Shown: positions 29,720 through 41,398 of the stretch, in pieces
Numbering within the stretch: position 1 is the first letter of the stretch
Layout of the letters: each line of letters begins with the position of its first letter
NCBI GenBank assembly: GCA_030581615.1
Contig: JAKTTT010000018.1
Span: 310,001-374,000 of the forward strand
Length of the DNA: 64,000 nucleotides
Reading direction: 5' to 3'
Source: Alloascoidea africana
Lineage: Eukaryota > Ascomycota > Alloascoideomycetes > Alloascoideales > Alloascoideaceae
Notes under the pieces: model-generated
The model's database searches: none
What the model was told of the DNA's origin: nothing
Seen by the model: the letters and a program-made list of their open reading frames with translations, nothing else
Translations under genes and position numbers: made by a program

Positions 29720-31598
29720 ATGTCTCCAGGCTTACACAGACATTCGAAAAGATCGAGAGAAGACTCACAACCGCGAATAGCAAGCTTTCTTTGTGGTCTT
29801 TTTGGAATTAGCCTCGGAAAGAAGAAGGATCATACGCGTTCCAGGAGAAAAAATCACAAAAATGCTCATGAAACATCTATAAACTCTAGCTTCACTTGCA
29901 AGTCTTCCTCGAACCCCCACGCAGCTACGCCAATAACAACTGAAAGGAGAGTTACTTTTAGGCTCGATCAGAATAGTAATTTGATTCGGACCAACAGTGA
30001 AGATTTATGTACTCCAAAAAACACGCTAATAACTGCAAAAAGAACTGAATCGAAAGGGCAAGATCAGAACAATGACCGTGCAGGCACTGCCGTTGAAGAT
30101 AGTGATAACGATGAAGACCACTCCAGCACTAACAGCAGTATAGCCAGCGATGAGCCAGGCGTTTTGGATTACTCCGTGTCTGGTGTATCTTCGGCAGTTG
30201 AGATTTCAGAGCAGTTGCTCCCTGCATCCATTGTCAAGGAGAATAACAAAAGCGTGGATAGCTTTGCCAATATGCTGTACAAGTTTGATAACATGACGTT
30301 TTCTCCTACAAATTCGGGACATTCGAATATCAGTGCCTTGTCATCTGGTATGAAATTTGTTTCTAACTGATTTCAAAAAATTGTTTTACACTAACACATT
30401 CCCTTAACCAGCTGAATTCGTAAACCCCACAGATCAAGGCGAAAATAAAGACGAACTGGCAATTGAAAATTTACAATCGCGTCAAAATCAAGAACTAATC
30501 GCAGAAAAGTTTTTTAATGGATCTGTAACGTCTATAGACTTTAACTCTTATCTTTCCTGGCTTGGTGGAGGGTATGTGTGTAAAATGATTTCTTACTTTT
30601 TTTTTTGGTCACTAACCAATATTATTTTCAGCAAACCAGAGCAGCTGAGAGTTTGTTCCCGGTTTTTAAAGCTCTTCCCATGGTCCAATTTTGACCTGCT
30701 GGACTCTTTACGAATGTTGAACAAGAGTCTTACGCTAAACAGATATGCCGCCTCACCTGAGCTCGAAAGGGTGATAAAGAATTTTGGTGAAGTATGGGCA
30801 TCAGAGAACGAGACAAGTGTATTTGGTCGATGGGATATTGCCTTTGTGGTTTCCTATAGTCTTGTCTTTCTCAGTTCACACTTTGTCTCTTTAAAGAGCC
30901 AAGAGAGTGATCCGTCTACGTCTACAGGGAAAAAAACTAGCAAACCGATTTCGAGAAGCGTTTTTGTGAAAACTGTTTTGGGCTTGATTTTTGATAAAGA
31001 GGCTTCAATGGGGAGGTATAAAAAACGAAGATACAGCCATGAGCCTGTAATTGAATCCCAAACTATAGATCAGTTTTTCATCTCTATGACTCAAAAAGGA
31101 AGTGCGAAAGGGAAAAGACATTCTCTTCCAATTTCCGTATCAGGGATAGAAACTACTGCTTTCCCACCAATTCTCAGTGTTGGCGAGAAGAGCTCTCGTG
31201 GTTCCAAACGAAACTCTCGCATTTTTCAAAGGGGCAAAAGAGAGTCTCAGTTGATTGCTGAAGACGACGAGGATGCTGCGGACAAGGATCTCTCGACATT
31301 GTCTTCCAAGAGCTCTGCTTCCGTAAATCTTGAACATTCAAACAAGAGTTCGACTAATGTAGCGGCGCCTGTGGTTCACACAAGTTCTCTTCCTTCGGAT
31401 ACTCCACATGGCAATCAGGCTAGTAGCCATGCTAATGTTCATTCCACTAGGCACGCCCATTCCCCTCCTCAGTTTGTCGATGCTATTAGCCCCAATTGGG
31501 AAAAGGAAGCTACGAGATTACTCAATCTTTATTATCGCGTTCTTGAAGCACGACCACTTCAAAATGCAATCAAATCGATTCTAAAGTCAAAGACATAA
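29720..31598 (+). CDS. Divergent Sec7-domain protein, Yel1-like
   Basis: Three exons, 29720-30347, 30412-30571 and 30632-31598, with introns of 64 bp (GTATGA; ACTAAC) and 60 bp (GTATGT; ACTAAC), give 584 residues. A basic, Ser-rich N-terminus of about 200 residues precedes a helical region spanning the exon 2/3 junction: ELIAEKFFNGSVTSIDFNSYLSWLG, then a helix with DLLDSLRMLNKSLTL, then FGRWDIAFVVSYSLVFLSS. The order and spacing match the Sec7 (Arf exchange factor) domain, best with yeast Yel1. However, the NTDLH-type end of the domain reads LSSHF, and no glutamic-finger Glu is apparent after the LG. Exchange activity is therefore doubtful. The remainder is Ser-rich, with a final helix (EKEATRLLNLYYRVLEA). 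Confidence 0.6.
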
Positions 31599-32436
31599 AC
31601 ATTTTATCTTTCTTTCTCATTTAAAAGTTCTTTCTTCCTGAACTGGTTGTTAAAAATGTTTCATTTCCTTTGCTTTTTCGCAGTAGTGTTTAAAAGTCAA
31701 TGTTCTGCCTTTTTTTTGTTTTTAAACTGGACAATCAAGTAACTTTCTATTGGGATCTCATTTTTTTTTTTTGCTTTTTTTGCTTTTCACGTTCCTTACT
31801 AGTGCATCTTTCGCTCACCCAAAAAGCATATACTACCATTTATTAATCGCTCCCATTCACTTCAATTTTCTTACTATTATTTATCTTATCTGTGACTATA
31901 ACGACTGTTCGCTAGGTTCCAGCGCTCATTTAACTTTACTTGTGTAAGGGTGAGATTTAAAAATTTTTGCATTTCTATATTTAAGCGAAACCCTCCATCT
32001 CGGATGATCTCTACTAATGCTCTCTATCGCTACTGATATTGCCATTAATTATTCCTCTTTGATAAAATTTACAAGTTTTTTTTCCCCTTGCAGGGAATAA
32101 TTTTAAGATTTGGCGATGTTTATGTTTTCTTTTCATTGATAGTTTTGCCCTCTTGAATTTGGAAGTCCAATCGATGTTCTTCTGCAATAAAAATAAGAAG
32201 AAAAAATTTTGCGTTTTCTAAACGTGTATAAATGTACCTAAAATTTCCAGGTTATATCCAAACAAACCAACAATAACGATCTAACTTTTATCTTTTGCAA
32301 CATCACGAAAAATAGAAACCAAATGTTGAGGAGAAGCTGAAATAAATCCAATAGGATTGTTATTAACACCCGAAGGGGACTGACATTTGTTCTCACACAG
32401 AATTTAAAAAAAGGGAGGATAATAAATGCAAAATTG
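31599..32436. other. Convergent AT-rich spacer
   Basis: Poly-T and poly-A rich 3' flanks of the Sec7-like gene and TPS1. No gene is seen. Confidence 0.6.
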
Positions 32437-33990
32437 CTACAGCAATTGCAAAATTCTGGTTGTGACAGGTTTATCAAATTTCATTTTCTCTTTGACCACC
32501 GTAGTCTCAAACTTTGAAACCACAACTGATGTAAATTCAGAAGCCTCCACTTTCTTTATATTTTTCTTCTTATGCTGTTTGCTGATCCGGAATAACTCCT
32601 TCACAAAGCTCTCCCCCCAGTAGGCACTGGTGTATTTGGAAATGTATTTAAACAGCTTTTCATGGTTTGCACGTTTCTTCTCTTCTGGCATAGTTATCGC
32701 ATCGTACATAGATTTGCTCAGATCATCGGTGTTCCATGGATTAACAATAATGCTACCGTTGAGAGACTGAGCAGCACCAGTAAACTCGCTCAAAATCAAT
32801 GAGCCGTGATTTTTCTGCTGACAGGCAATATACTCATAGGAAACCAAGTTCATACCATCTCTTGTAGAAGAAACACAGCAAACATCGCTTATTGCGTAAA
32901 GTGCAATCAATTCATGGAAATCAAGGGACTTGTGCATGAAGTGAATTGGAACAAACTCTACGGTTCCAAATTTGCCATTTATTCGCCCAACAAGCTCGTT
33001 AACAACTGCTCTCAAGTTCTGATACTCCTCAACATCTCCTCTGGAGGGAACTGCAAGTTGAACTAATACAACCTTACCGACGTACTCTGGATGGTCGCTT
33101 AAAAAAGTTTCAAACGCATGCAACTTCTGAGGAACCCCCTTGATGTAGTCCAGACGATCAACTCCTACAATGACTTTAACACCACTAAACTTGTCACGGA
33201 GCTGGGAGATGCGAGCTTGTACGGAGGGTAGCTTCAGGCCTTGTAAAAATTTGTCAACGTCGATTCCAATTGGGTAGGCTCCAACTATCACTTCTCTTCC
33301 ATTGTATTCAACGCCATTGGGTAGGGTGTTGAGACCTAGGATCCTTGAGACACTGGATAAAAAATGTCGGGCGTAGTCATAGGTATGAAAGCCAATTAGG
33401 TCACAGCTTAAAACACCTTTCAGAATCTCTTTTCTAACTGGTAAAATTCGATAGATCTCGGAAGACGGGAATGGCGTATGCAAGAAAAACCCAAGTTTGA
33501 CGTTTGCTTTTTTACCCTCGATTTCCTCCCGTATCATGTTTGGCAGAAGCATTAAATGGTAATCATGGACCCAAACCATATCGTTATCCTCAATGAGATT
33601 GGCAATTGCCAACGCAAAACTTCTATTCGCTTCAGTATATGCGTCCCAGCAAGCATCGTCAAAGTTGATTTCTCCAGGGTGATAGTGAAATAGAGGCCAA
33701 AGGATCGAGTTACTGAAGCCGTTGTAGTGCAGATCTGCGACCTCATCTGAAAGAAAAACAGGGATGCAACTGAATTTAGTCCTCAGGTCGTTTGCCACTC
33801 TTTCCTTCTCATCGTCTGGGATCTCGAGACCAGGCCAACCAAACCACTGAAAACTTGTCGAGCGCTTCAAACCTTGGAGCGCCGAGACAAGACCGCCAGA
33901 GGACATCATGTAGTCGTAGGTTCCATCTTTGCTACGCTTAATGGTGACGGGGAGTCGATTGGAAATAACAAGAACTTTACCTTTCGTCAT
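32437..33990 (-). CDS. TPS1: Alpha,alpha-trehalose-phosphate synthase (UDP-forming)
   Basis: GT20 glycosyltransferase that makes trehalose-6-phosphate from UDP-glucose and glucose-6-phosphate; in yeast it also restrains hexokinase flux. It has 517 residues in one exon with its ATG at 33990. Motifs include VISNRLPVTI, SSGGLVSALQGL, WFGWPG, VWVHDYHLMLLP, GFFLHTPFPSSEIYR, VGVDRLDYIKG, QLAVPSRGDVEEYQNLR and SSTRDGMNLVSYEY. It stops after a basic C-tail (KKKNIKKVE), with no phosphatase domain, so it is the Tps1 and not the Tps2/Tsl1 type. One AGGGG (34096-34100) and one CCCCT (34773-34777), stress-element cores, lie upstream. Confidence 0.97.
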   Translation of the reverse strand: MTKGKVLVISNRLPVTIKRSKDGTYDYMMSSGGLVSALQGLKRSTSFQWFGWPGLEIPDDEKERVANDLRTKFSCIPVFLSDEVADLHYNGFSNSILWPLFHYHPGEINFDDACWDAYTEANRSFALAIANLIEDNDMVWVHDYHLMLLPNMIREEIEGKKANVKLGFFLHTPFPSSEIYRILPVRKEILKGVLSCDLIGFHTYDYARHFLSSVSRILGLNTLPNGVEYNGREVIVGAYPIGIDVDKFLQGLKLPSVQARISQLRDKFSGVKVIVGVDRLDYIKGVPQKLHAFETFLSDHPEYVGKVVLVQLAVPSRGDVEEYQNLRAVVNELVGRINGKFGTVEFVPIHFMHKSLDFHELIALYAISDVCCVSSTRDGMNLVSYEYIACQQKNHGSLILSEFTGAAQSLNGSIIVNPWNTDDLSKSMYDAITMPEEKKRANHEKLFKYISKYTSAYWGESFVKELFRISKQHKKKNIKKVEASEFTSVVVSKFETTVVKEKMKFDKPVTTRILQLL

Positions 33991-35551
33991 TATAAAAATC
34001 TAATTGCGTGCTGGAACAGTCTGCTCTGTTTGCGAGGAAACAAAGCAGAAACAATAGAAAGTTTGTTGAGGACATGTTAGGAAGGAGGGAAAGGAAGGGG
34101 GAAAAAACGGCGAGCAGACATTTTTATAAGGGCAATTCTAAAGCGTATTACCTGTTCTTGGTTTATCCGATATGAGATCAGAATTATTTCAAATAATATT
34201 AATCTTGTTTTGTACCGATGATCGGGCGCTGAAGTGTCGACTTCTCGTCGGATCTGATGGTTAGTGGGGTTTCAATTTCAGTGCTAACAGCTAGGGAAGA
34301 TATGGAAACCGGCAAGTAGACATGCTTGCCGTGGCTATGCTACATTGACAAAACTCCAAAGCGCGCCTTCTCGGCAGAATACTCCCTTCTTGCCTGTTGG
34401 ATGGCCTAGTCGGCCCAAAACTATACTTTAGGGCCCAGAAATCTGCTCGAAACCAGCGCGGAAGAGTGATCCCCAGGAGTTGAACTTCCGGCTAGTCGAT
34501 CCATTCTGCTCGGCGACGCCAACATGACAAAAGTATAGTCTTATAACCGACTATTGAACAATAAACTAGGGCTATACTTGTCTGCCTTGAATCCCCGTAG
34601 TACTCCGACTCTGCAGAGACTATGCCTGCTCCCTTTTCACGCGCCCATAATTGTAAGCCGAAGTTATCGATAAAACTAGGAGCGCAAAGATGGCTAAGTA
34701 AAACCGGAAAAAACTTTGATAGTACCGAACACGAACAATCTTAACAGTGATAAAAAAGAGTTTAGTTCAATGCCCCTTTCCTCTAGGGTATCCCGATCAT
34801 TCTATTCTTGTAGTGGATCGACTTGATTTCAAGATCACACAAAACCAGCTAAGATAACGAATTCCATGTCCCCACATCCCTAAAAGCAATTGGGACGTTT
34901 GTGATTGCACTGAGTTAATATCGGACTAACTTTTTAGTAGATCCAGAAGCGATAGATACATATTGTTACAGTGGTTCAGGGCCACTTTTCTCATGTTTCT
35001 CCCCATATACCTAGGCTTCCGGACAAGTACAAACAAACTTTACTAAAGCCTGCATATCTGATTACCACCACTTCTCCGAAAAGATAATGAGAAGTTTGAC
35101 TTCCCTTTTGGCCGATCCAGATATCATCCCTTTCATGACATAGATTAAAAAATATGTCTGAAAAGAGAAGGACGATTAACACACGAGGGCCACTACAGTA
35201 CAGTTAAGTAAGTAGCTCGGGTAGTTGGAAGATCATGGGCTATTCTGTTTTGGTTCTGGTTGCTCATTCACAACTTCAAATAATATTGCCCATACCTCCG
35301 GAGATAATACTGTTTACTTCAAAAACAATTTTTTTTTACACGGGATTAAATCATTCACATGTTTGCCTATTCAACCTCTAACTCAAGCAGATCCCAGTTA
35401 GAGCGGCCGATGTTCTTTAGGAATCTATGTGTGAATATATCAGCACGATAGTGTAAATGGCAGACCTGGCTTAACACACACCCATACACCCTCTCTTCAC
35501 TGAAAACTCCTTCAAGTAAAAAGGCACAGGATTGTCTTCACAATTATCAAA
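33991..35551. other. Divergent spacer TPS1/MRPL36
   Basis: A 1.56-kb shared upstream region. A GC-richer block lies at about 34240-34530. The octamer CTATACTT occurs at 34421-34428 and 34572-34579, and in reverse within AAAGTATAGT at 34530-34539. No gene is recognised. Confidence 0.45.
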
Positions 35552-36118
35552 ATGGCAGTGGGTTTAGTCAAAGCCACATTGCGGGCACAGCCAATAAGGC
35601 AACAGCCAACAACAATATTGACTCGAAGCTACGCACGTGCAAATGGCGGAGGCGGACACCGAGGGGGAGCAACGGGATTGACCAAAATCCCGCTAAAGAA
35701 GATCCAGGTCGGTAAAGCTCGACCTCGTATTTACCACAAGTTCACCACGACGGTGGAACTTTCTGATGGGTCAACTATTGAGAGACGATCTCAGTTCCCA
35801 AAACTCGAGTATCGACTGCTTGCAGATCAGAGGAATACCCCACTATGGAACCCTTCGCGACCAGACTTGAACATTGTTGACGTTGGTGCTACTGGTAGAG
35901 TACAAAAGTTCAAGGAAAGATACGGATTTACCGACGTGACAAGTACTCTTGAAGGCGAGGGTGAGGTTGAAAGTAAATCGGCTTCTGTCAAGGATGAAGG
36001 ATCTGAAAAGAAAGAAAAGTCTACAGGTGGAGCATTTGACGACTATTTGGAACTTATGGGCGAGAACGTTGTGGAGGTTGTCAAAGGTGGGAAATTAGCC
36101 AAGAAAAGCAAAAGGTGA
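35552..36118 (+). CDS. MRPL36: Mitochondrial ribosomal protein bL31m
   Basis: A 188-residue large-subunit mitoribosomal protein. The N-terminal Arg-rich presequence (about residues 1-35, RSYARANG) is followed by the L31 core: [51 protein letters not shown] and the ERYGF stretch. Yeast Mrpl36 shows the same KKIQLGKSRPAIYHQF and DQRNNPLWNPSRDDL. A charged linker precedes [11 protein letters not shown] and a Lys-rich tail, also as in Mrpl36. Single exon; ATG at 35552. Confidence 0.95.
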   Translation: MAVGLVKATLRAQPIRQQPTTILTRSYARANGGGGHRGGATGLTKIPLKKIQVGKARPRIYHKFTTTVELSDGSTIERRSQFPKLEYRLLADQRNTPLWNPSRPDLNIVDVGATGRVQKFKERYGFTDVTSTLEGEGEVESKSASVKDEGSEKKEKSTGGAFDDYLELMGENVVEVVKGGKLAKKSKR

Positions 36119-36664
36119 TTTGAAACAATCTCGATGAAACTTAAATTGTAAATACTCTTTATTGAACAGTTTCTCTTACAATATGTATATATTTGTATCA
36201 GGCAAACTCTGGATTTTTCATATTTGGTCCTGAACGAATAGCACAATAATAGCAGGGTAACTCCATTCAATGTTCACGAGCATTTTGTCTTTGCACTTTC
36301 TCACTGAAGACCAACCATAAATTGATTCGGTTAAATACTAAGTATATGTAAGTAGAGAAGAAGTGATTTTTAAATCATGTGGAGGAAAAGAACAATTAAT
36401 CATATTGCAAGTCACTGAAAATATACTATACACATTGAAGCGAAAATTCCTATCCAACCATCCACACGTATACACAAAAAAAAAAAGCAATCGTCTTTTG
36501 CAAAAGCATATCCAAAATGAAAGATCATAACAATTAGTAGCAATAGAGAGGGTAAGAAAAGAAAAATCTATCATGTAGTATAAAATCAGCTTGAAAAGAG
36601 CGACCGATAAACAGGGACAAGAGTAAAAAACCAAAGATGAACAAAAAAAAATTGTAAAAAGCAA
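36119..36664. other. Convergent AT-rich spacer
   Basis: The 3' flanks of MRPL36 and the CDC25-like gene. Nothing else is seen. Confidence 0.6.
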
Positions 36665-39600
36665 TTATACCATTAAAGACGAAGGCTCAATAAGCCTACT
36701 AATTCTCCAAATCTTATCGGACTTGGCAGTATCGTAATCCTCTTGATACTTCCACATTTCAAAGAGTAGCCATTCTTGCATGGCTTCACAAGGAGCCAGG
36801 TTTCTATACCTGTAAATATCTTCATTATCCTCAAACTCTTCTCTTGTACAGAACCGGTTTGCGATCTGGTGTTTTTCAACATCGCTAATTATCGAGGTTA
36901 TAAGACGAAACTTTTGAAAATTGACCACTGCTCCCACTTTGCTCCCCTTTTTCGGCTTTTCAAAAAATGTCAAGTTGCCATCATTTGCAAACGTCAAATC
37001 CGTTAAGAAAAGACCCAGGTAAGGAACTCTAGGCCCTTCGACCTGTTTAATTTGCTCTCTGTACTCAGCATAATTTTTGTTCGGCACAACAACCGGGGTC
37101 AGCTCATTGAAAAGAGCCAAAGTTCGGGAGGAAAGCATCTTCCATAATTTTGTCAACCTGGTTATTGCTGTCAACTGGAGACTTGCCATTATGGCAGCTA
37201 GAGAGTTGTAATTTTGCAAATCGAGACAGGCAGATGCGACCTTGAGCCAGTGCTTCAAAATCATTTTACGGCTTTTCAAAGGCTTGTTTTCTGCTAGAAT
37301 AGTCCCACAGACAAAAGCCGAAAGCTGGTTTGTAAATGTTAAAGAGATTTGTATGTTAGGAGCTGCACATTGCTTCATGTTGGCAGTGTCACTGCTGTTT
37401 TTGTGATGGTGGTTTAGATCTGCGTCTTGAAAATTTCGCCCTACAAATTCTTCATATTTAATCCTTCCAAAAAGATGTGCCTCCAAAAGAGTAAGCTGTC
37501 TTGCAATTTCAACCGCGTCGAAATCAGTTATTGAAGGTAGCGTCGACAGATTCATCTCTTTGGGAACCGATCCTGAAAAGTTTTGACATAGAGCGTTCCA
37601 TCTGAGAACTGCTGTATTTTTTTCGCCAGGTGCCACATTGTTCAAGTTCACAGAGTTCATGATTTTCTCATGGTAGAGTTTCAGAGTTTTGTTCAAAGCG
37701 GTCAATTGATGTGGAGAAACAATTTGAGGAATGACCAAACCGCTCTTGGCCTTTGTTTCTTCTTCAAGATCTATTGCCCCTGTTCTACGTATGAGTGGTG
37801 GAGTAATAAACCTTGGGACAATTTGAGAGTCAACACCGCTTGTGTAAGGCAACGGAATTGCCAATTCTTCATCAGGGTTACCAGATCTCAAATCTTGTCC
37901 TAAAGAAACAGCTTGCTTTCGTAATAAGTTTTTGACAACCTCCACCTGTCCAGAACATAGAGCTGCAGCCAGTTCAATAATAACCATTGATTCGCCAGGG
38001 AGATAGCGCGATAATCTTTCATTTGCAAAGTTCATTATCGTTGACAAAACAATAGAATCTTTTTCTTTGTTCCAGAATGATTCCAACCACATCTTTAGCG
38101 AATAATAAATATGTTTCCGAATCGTACGCATGCTCGGTTTCACCTGGTTGGATGGTGCTTTTGTAGCTTTTGTCGAATCTGCAATTTCAAACCTTGCAAT
38201 CAACTCTTCCACCAGATCAGCAGGCTCACAAAACTCTCGAAAGTTGAGGAAAAAAGTTGACAAAAATTGAAAATCTGGATACTTTTGATCATCTGTCAAT
38301 ACTTTGACCAGAGCTCTCAGAGTTCCTCCAGTAATTGCACCAGTTTTTGGATCCGTCAATATTTGATCTTCCAAGGGTTTTAATTCATGCTCATTGATCT
38401 TCTCCAGGTCAAGAAACGTAGTGGGTATATCCAGATATCGAGACGTACAACCCTTGATGCTTTCTTCAATCTTGTTGATTGGCCCACTTTTCCGTTTCCA
38501 TTCTTTTTGCAACCTGGTTGGATCCTTAGACTTTGATGCAAACACAGAAAACCTTGCAGAAAATGGCCGCTGTTCAACTTCCATCATTTTGCCTTTTTGT
38601 GGGGACGGGATTGCTGACACTATAGACTCGTACAACTTGTTGTTCTTCATACCCCCAACACCTGAAAAGTTGGGATTTGTCGTGCACCTGGAGATGAACT
38701 CATCTGATGATATATCGCAGTCGGTAAAATCGACATGGTTGACACGGCGGCTCAGTCTGAAATCTCCCAACGATTCAATTCTATTTCGACATCTGAAGCA
38801 GCAGGACGTGACGATTTTGATGGTTTGCGCACAAACCACAATGAGCCGCAACCCTTGATCCGAGTAAAGAAACATCTTATCCAAGTCGTACGACATTTTA
38901 TAGCTCTTCATACCCCCACTTACGGCAAAAACATTTGTTGACTGGTTCTCTTCTATGTGAAGAAGCATATTCCGAGAAACATAGTAAATTTCGTTTATCG
39001 CGAATAGCAGTTTTTCTCGGCCATTCTCAATATATCTGTCCAGTAACGATGGGCATCTACCAGGTAAATTCTCGTTCTCAAGGACATTTTCATTACCATC
39101 GTCATCGACAAGCGACTTTTTGATATCTCTTACTTGCTTTGCTGCAATAGCCTTCATGACTGTGTTCAGCGCTTTCATAAGCGAAATAATGTTCTTCGTA
39201 AGATATTCCAGTGTTTCAGTTGCCTGCATGTTACTTTCGATCAGATCCATCCGACCCAAAATCAGTGCTAGATTGTAAAGCAGAGAGGATTCCAGTTCGT
39301 CTATTCTTTCCTTCACCATAGGGGGTTGAACCAAGTAATTTCTATGGGGATCTTGTGAATTGATAGGCGAATAAGAAGACGGAATTTTACAAGTAGAGGC
39401 GGTAGGCGCTTTCTGTGCGCCCTCCAGTGGAGAAGTATCTGGGTTTAGGCTGGTTTTTTCCCAGGTCATGTAAAAGTGTATCCCATCTCGTAAAACTTGA
39501 CAGACTTCCTGCAACAGGATATCGATATCGTCATCGGAAACAGTCCCTTTCAACTCATTTGCAGTGGAAAAAAGCGAGAAGCAGTCTCGCAGTAGGATCT

Positions 39601-41398
39601 TCCGGCATCTATGGAGTAACTTTGAACTGCTGACGACAGAGCTGTTTCTTGAGGTTGCGCCGGTTAACTGTAGCATTTTAATCATTCCTTCTTTGATCTT
39701 TTGAATTGCTTGCAAAGAGAAGGTGAATTCAACTGTACTCTTCTGCTTACTGTGCTGTCGATCCATCACTTGTTCATCATCTTCCTCCTCATCCTCGATA
39801 TCCAGCGATAGGCTGCGTTTCATGTCCGCAGTGATCTTCTCACTCCTTGGGTTTCTTAGAACTTCACCAGCAGCAGTCAGAAAATCATCCATGAAGGCAT
39901 TTGAATAATCTTCAAAAAAAGTTACGGGGACCCATCCACGGCTCATATTTGTAATAATTGTAACCTCGCACCAGCCTGTGTCCAGCTCAGTGTGGATGTA
40001 TCCAATGCAGCCTTCGTGGAACGAGAGATAATCCGTGCCACTGTCCGACTCTGAGAATGGTGCAGCGTCAAAAGAATGCTTTGCTCTGATGAATCTTGTA
40101 GGCCTTGCCGAGATTGAAGACACGTCGTCTGGCTCTTCAAGCTGGCTCTCCGTCTTACTTTGGCATAGCTGAAATTGCTGCTTATAAGTATTTGTGATTT
40201 GGGCATATTCATCCAGTTCTACCTCTGCAACATCGGACGGAGGTGTACAATTCTGATTCCGTCCAGAAGAAAGCGAGGAATTCGTCAAGGACGAACCATC
40301 GGCTGTGGACGTTATAGAAGACGTCATGGAAGTGAAGAACGAGTTATCAACAGCTGGGGGGATCTGGGAGCAGTTCGAGATGAAGTCGGGCTTGTCGTCG
40401 CTTTCGGAGTAGGAATGGGACTGGGGGTGAATGATGGTGGGAGTAATAGCCAGACCTGGGTTTGTTATTGGGCGTATTGTGAGATTGCGATGAAGGAGAA
40501 AATCACCGTTTGCCTGGCCCTGGGCCTGGGCATGACCCGAGCTGTGGGGCTGACAGTGCGGATCCTGAGCCTGCTTTCGGAGCAGCTGGCTTGAAACAGG
40601 CTCAAACGCTGGATCGGAGGAATTACGACTCGCGCCAGGGCCAGTACTATTGGCAGCATTAGCGCCGGGACTGGGCATGTTTGTGTCCACGGCGGTCAGA
40701 GCACAGGCACGCGCGGTGGTGATGGTGGTCGGGCTGTCGGAGAGCTGGGGGAAGGACCACAGGGAGGGCCTTTTGGAGAGCGTTCTGGGCGTCGCAATTG
40801 GCGTGACGAGAGAATGCTGCCGGGTCTGCTTCGCGGTCGTCATGGTGAGCTGGTCGTCGCTGAGGTCCAGGTCGATGGCCTCTACCACTGGCGAAGGGTC
40901 CGAGGTGGTGGACGAGGCGGTCGAGTCCGTGTCGTCGTCGTCCGCATTGCCAAACCAGAGCTCGTTGGAGGACATGGAGGTGTTAGTACTGCTCGCAGTG
41001 TGCATGCTTTTGTTTCTGTCCGTGTTCACATTGTTCTGGGTGTTGTTTTCGGTCGCGGCTAGTGAGTCCATGACTGCACTGATATCTGTCAGAGACATGA
41101 AAGGAGAGCTTGGAATTGCAGCGTCAAACGTCGCGCGGTTCGAGCTGAGGATGGGCGACACCAGAGAGGGCGGCTTTGAGATTTGCTGAGCGTGGAACGT
41201 ACAGCTTCGGGAGGAAGGGAATCTGCGAAGATATCTGGAACGATGACGATGAGGGCTTGATGCTGCGGTGGTCATTGACATTGTTTGTGTCTGATCTCCT
41301 GTGTTCGTCTTTGTTCTGCTTTTGGTCCTACTCCTGCCACCATATCTAGGTCTGCTAGTCCTGTCACTGCTTCTTTTAACGTCAGGTTTCATATCCAT
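36665..41398 (-). CDS. CDC25: Ras guanine-nucleotide exchange factor, Cdc25 type
   Basis: A 1577-residue protein (yeast Cdc25 has 1589) that activates Ras upstream of adenylate cyclase/PKA. A long low-complexity Ser/Thr/Pro-rich N-terminus is followed by an SH3 domain at about residues 440-505 (RAKHSFDAAPF, DYLSFHEGCIGYI, SRGWVPVTFFEDY) and a helical middle. A RasGEF-N module follows at about 1020-1170 (GTLRALVKVLTDD, FLSTFFLNFREFCEP), then the catalytic CDC25 homology domain at about 1290-1565 (DFDAVEIARQLTLLEAHLFGRI, NYNSLAAIMASLQLTAITRL, GPRVPYLGLFLTDLTFANDGN, NFQKFRLITSII). Single exon. The first 270 codons are GC-rich compared with the rest. Confidence 0.93.
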   Translation of the reverse strand: MDMKPDVKRSSDRTSRPRYGGRSRTKSRTKTNTGDQTQTMSMTTAASSPHRHRSRYLRRFPSSRSCTFHAQQISKPPSLVSPILSSNRATFDAAIPSSPFMSLTDISAVMDSLAATENNTQNNVNTDRNKSMHTASSTNTSMSSNELWFGNADDDDTDSTASSTTSDPSPVVEAIDLDLSDDQLTMTTAKQTRQHSLVTPIATPRTLSKRPSLWSFPQLSDSPTTITTARACALTAVDTNMPSPGANAANSTGPGASRNSSDPAFEPVSSQLLRKQAQDPHCQPHSSGHAQAQGQANGDFLLHRNLTIRPITNPGLAITPTIIHPQSHSYSESDDKPDFISNCSQIPPAVDNSFFTSMTSSITSTADGSSLTNSSLSSGRNQNCTPPSDVAEVELDEYAQITNTYKQQFQLCQSKTESQLEEPDDVSSISARPTRFIRAKHSFDAAPFSESDSGTDYLSFHEGCIGYIHTELDTGWCEVTIITNMSRGWVPVTFFEDYSNAFMDDFLTAAGEVLRNPRSEKITADMKRSLSLDIEDEEEDDEQVMDRQHSKQKSTVEFTFSLQAIQKIKEGMIKMLQLTGATSRNSSVVSSSKLLHRCRKILLRDCFSLFSTANELKGTVSDDDIDILLQEVCQVLRDGIHFYMTWEKTSLNPDTSPLEGAQKAPTASTCKIPSSYSPINSQDPHRNYLVQPPMVKERIDELESSLLYNLALILGRMDLIESNMQATETLEYLTKNIISLMKALNTVMKAIAAKQVRDIKKSLVDDDGNENVLENENLPGRCPSLLDRYIENGREKLLFAINEIYYVSRNMLLHIEENQSTNVFAVSGGMKSYKMSYDLDKMFLYSDQGLRLIVVCAQTIKIVTSCCFRCRNRIESLGDFRLSRRVNHVDFTDCDISSDEFISRCTTNPNFSGVGGMKNNKLYESIVSAIPSPQKGKMMEVEQRPFSARFSVFASKSKDPTRLQKEWKRKSGPINKIEESIKGCTSRYLDIPTTFLDLEKINEHELKPLEDQILTDPKTGAITGGTLRALVKVLTDDQKYPDFQFLSTFFLNFREFCEPADLVEELIARFEIADSTKATKAPSNQVKPSMRTIRKHIYYSLKMWLESFWNKEKDSIVLSTIMNFANERLSRYLPGESMVIIELAAALCSGQVEVVKNLLRKQAVSLGQDLRSGNPDEELAIPLPYTSGVDSQIVPRFITPPLIRRTGAIDLEEETKAKSGLVIPQIVSPHQLTALNKTLKLYHEKIMNSVNLNNVAPGEKNTAVLRWNALCQNFSGSVPKEMNLSTLPSITDFDAVEIARQLTLLEAHLFGRIKYEEFVGRNFQDADLNHHHKNSSDTANMKQCAAPNIQISLTFTNQLSAFVCGTILAENKPLKSRKMILKHWLKVASACLDLQNYNSLAAIMASLQLTAITRLTKLWKMLSSRTLALFNELTPVVVPNKNYAEYREQIKQVEGPRVPYLGLFLTDLTFANDGNLTFFEKPKKGSKVGAVVNFQKFRLITSIISDVEKHQIANRFCTREEFEDNEDIYRYRNLAPCEAMQEWLLFEMWKYQEDYDTAKSDKIWRISRLIEPSSLMV

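Noticed and set aside
34441-34530. tRNA-like string (GTTGAACTTCC) on the minus strand
   Set aside because: The T-arm does not pair, there is no A box and the flanks do not fold into a cloverleaf.
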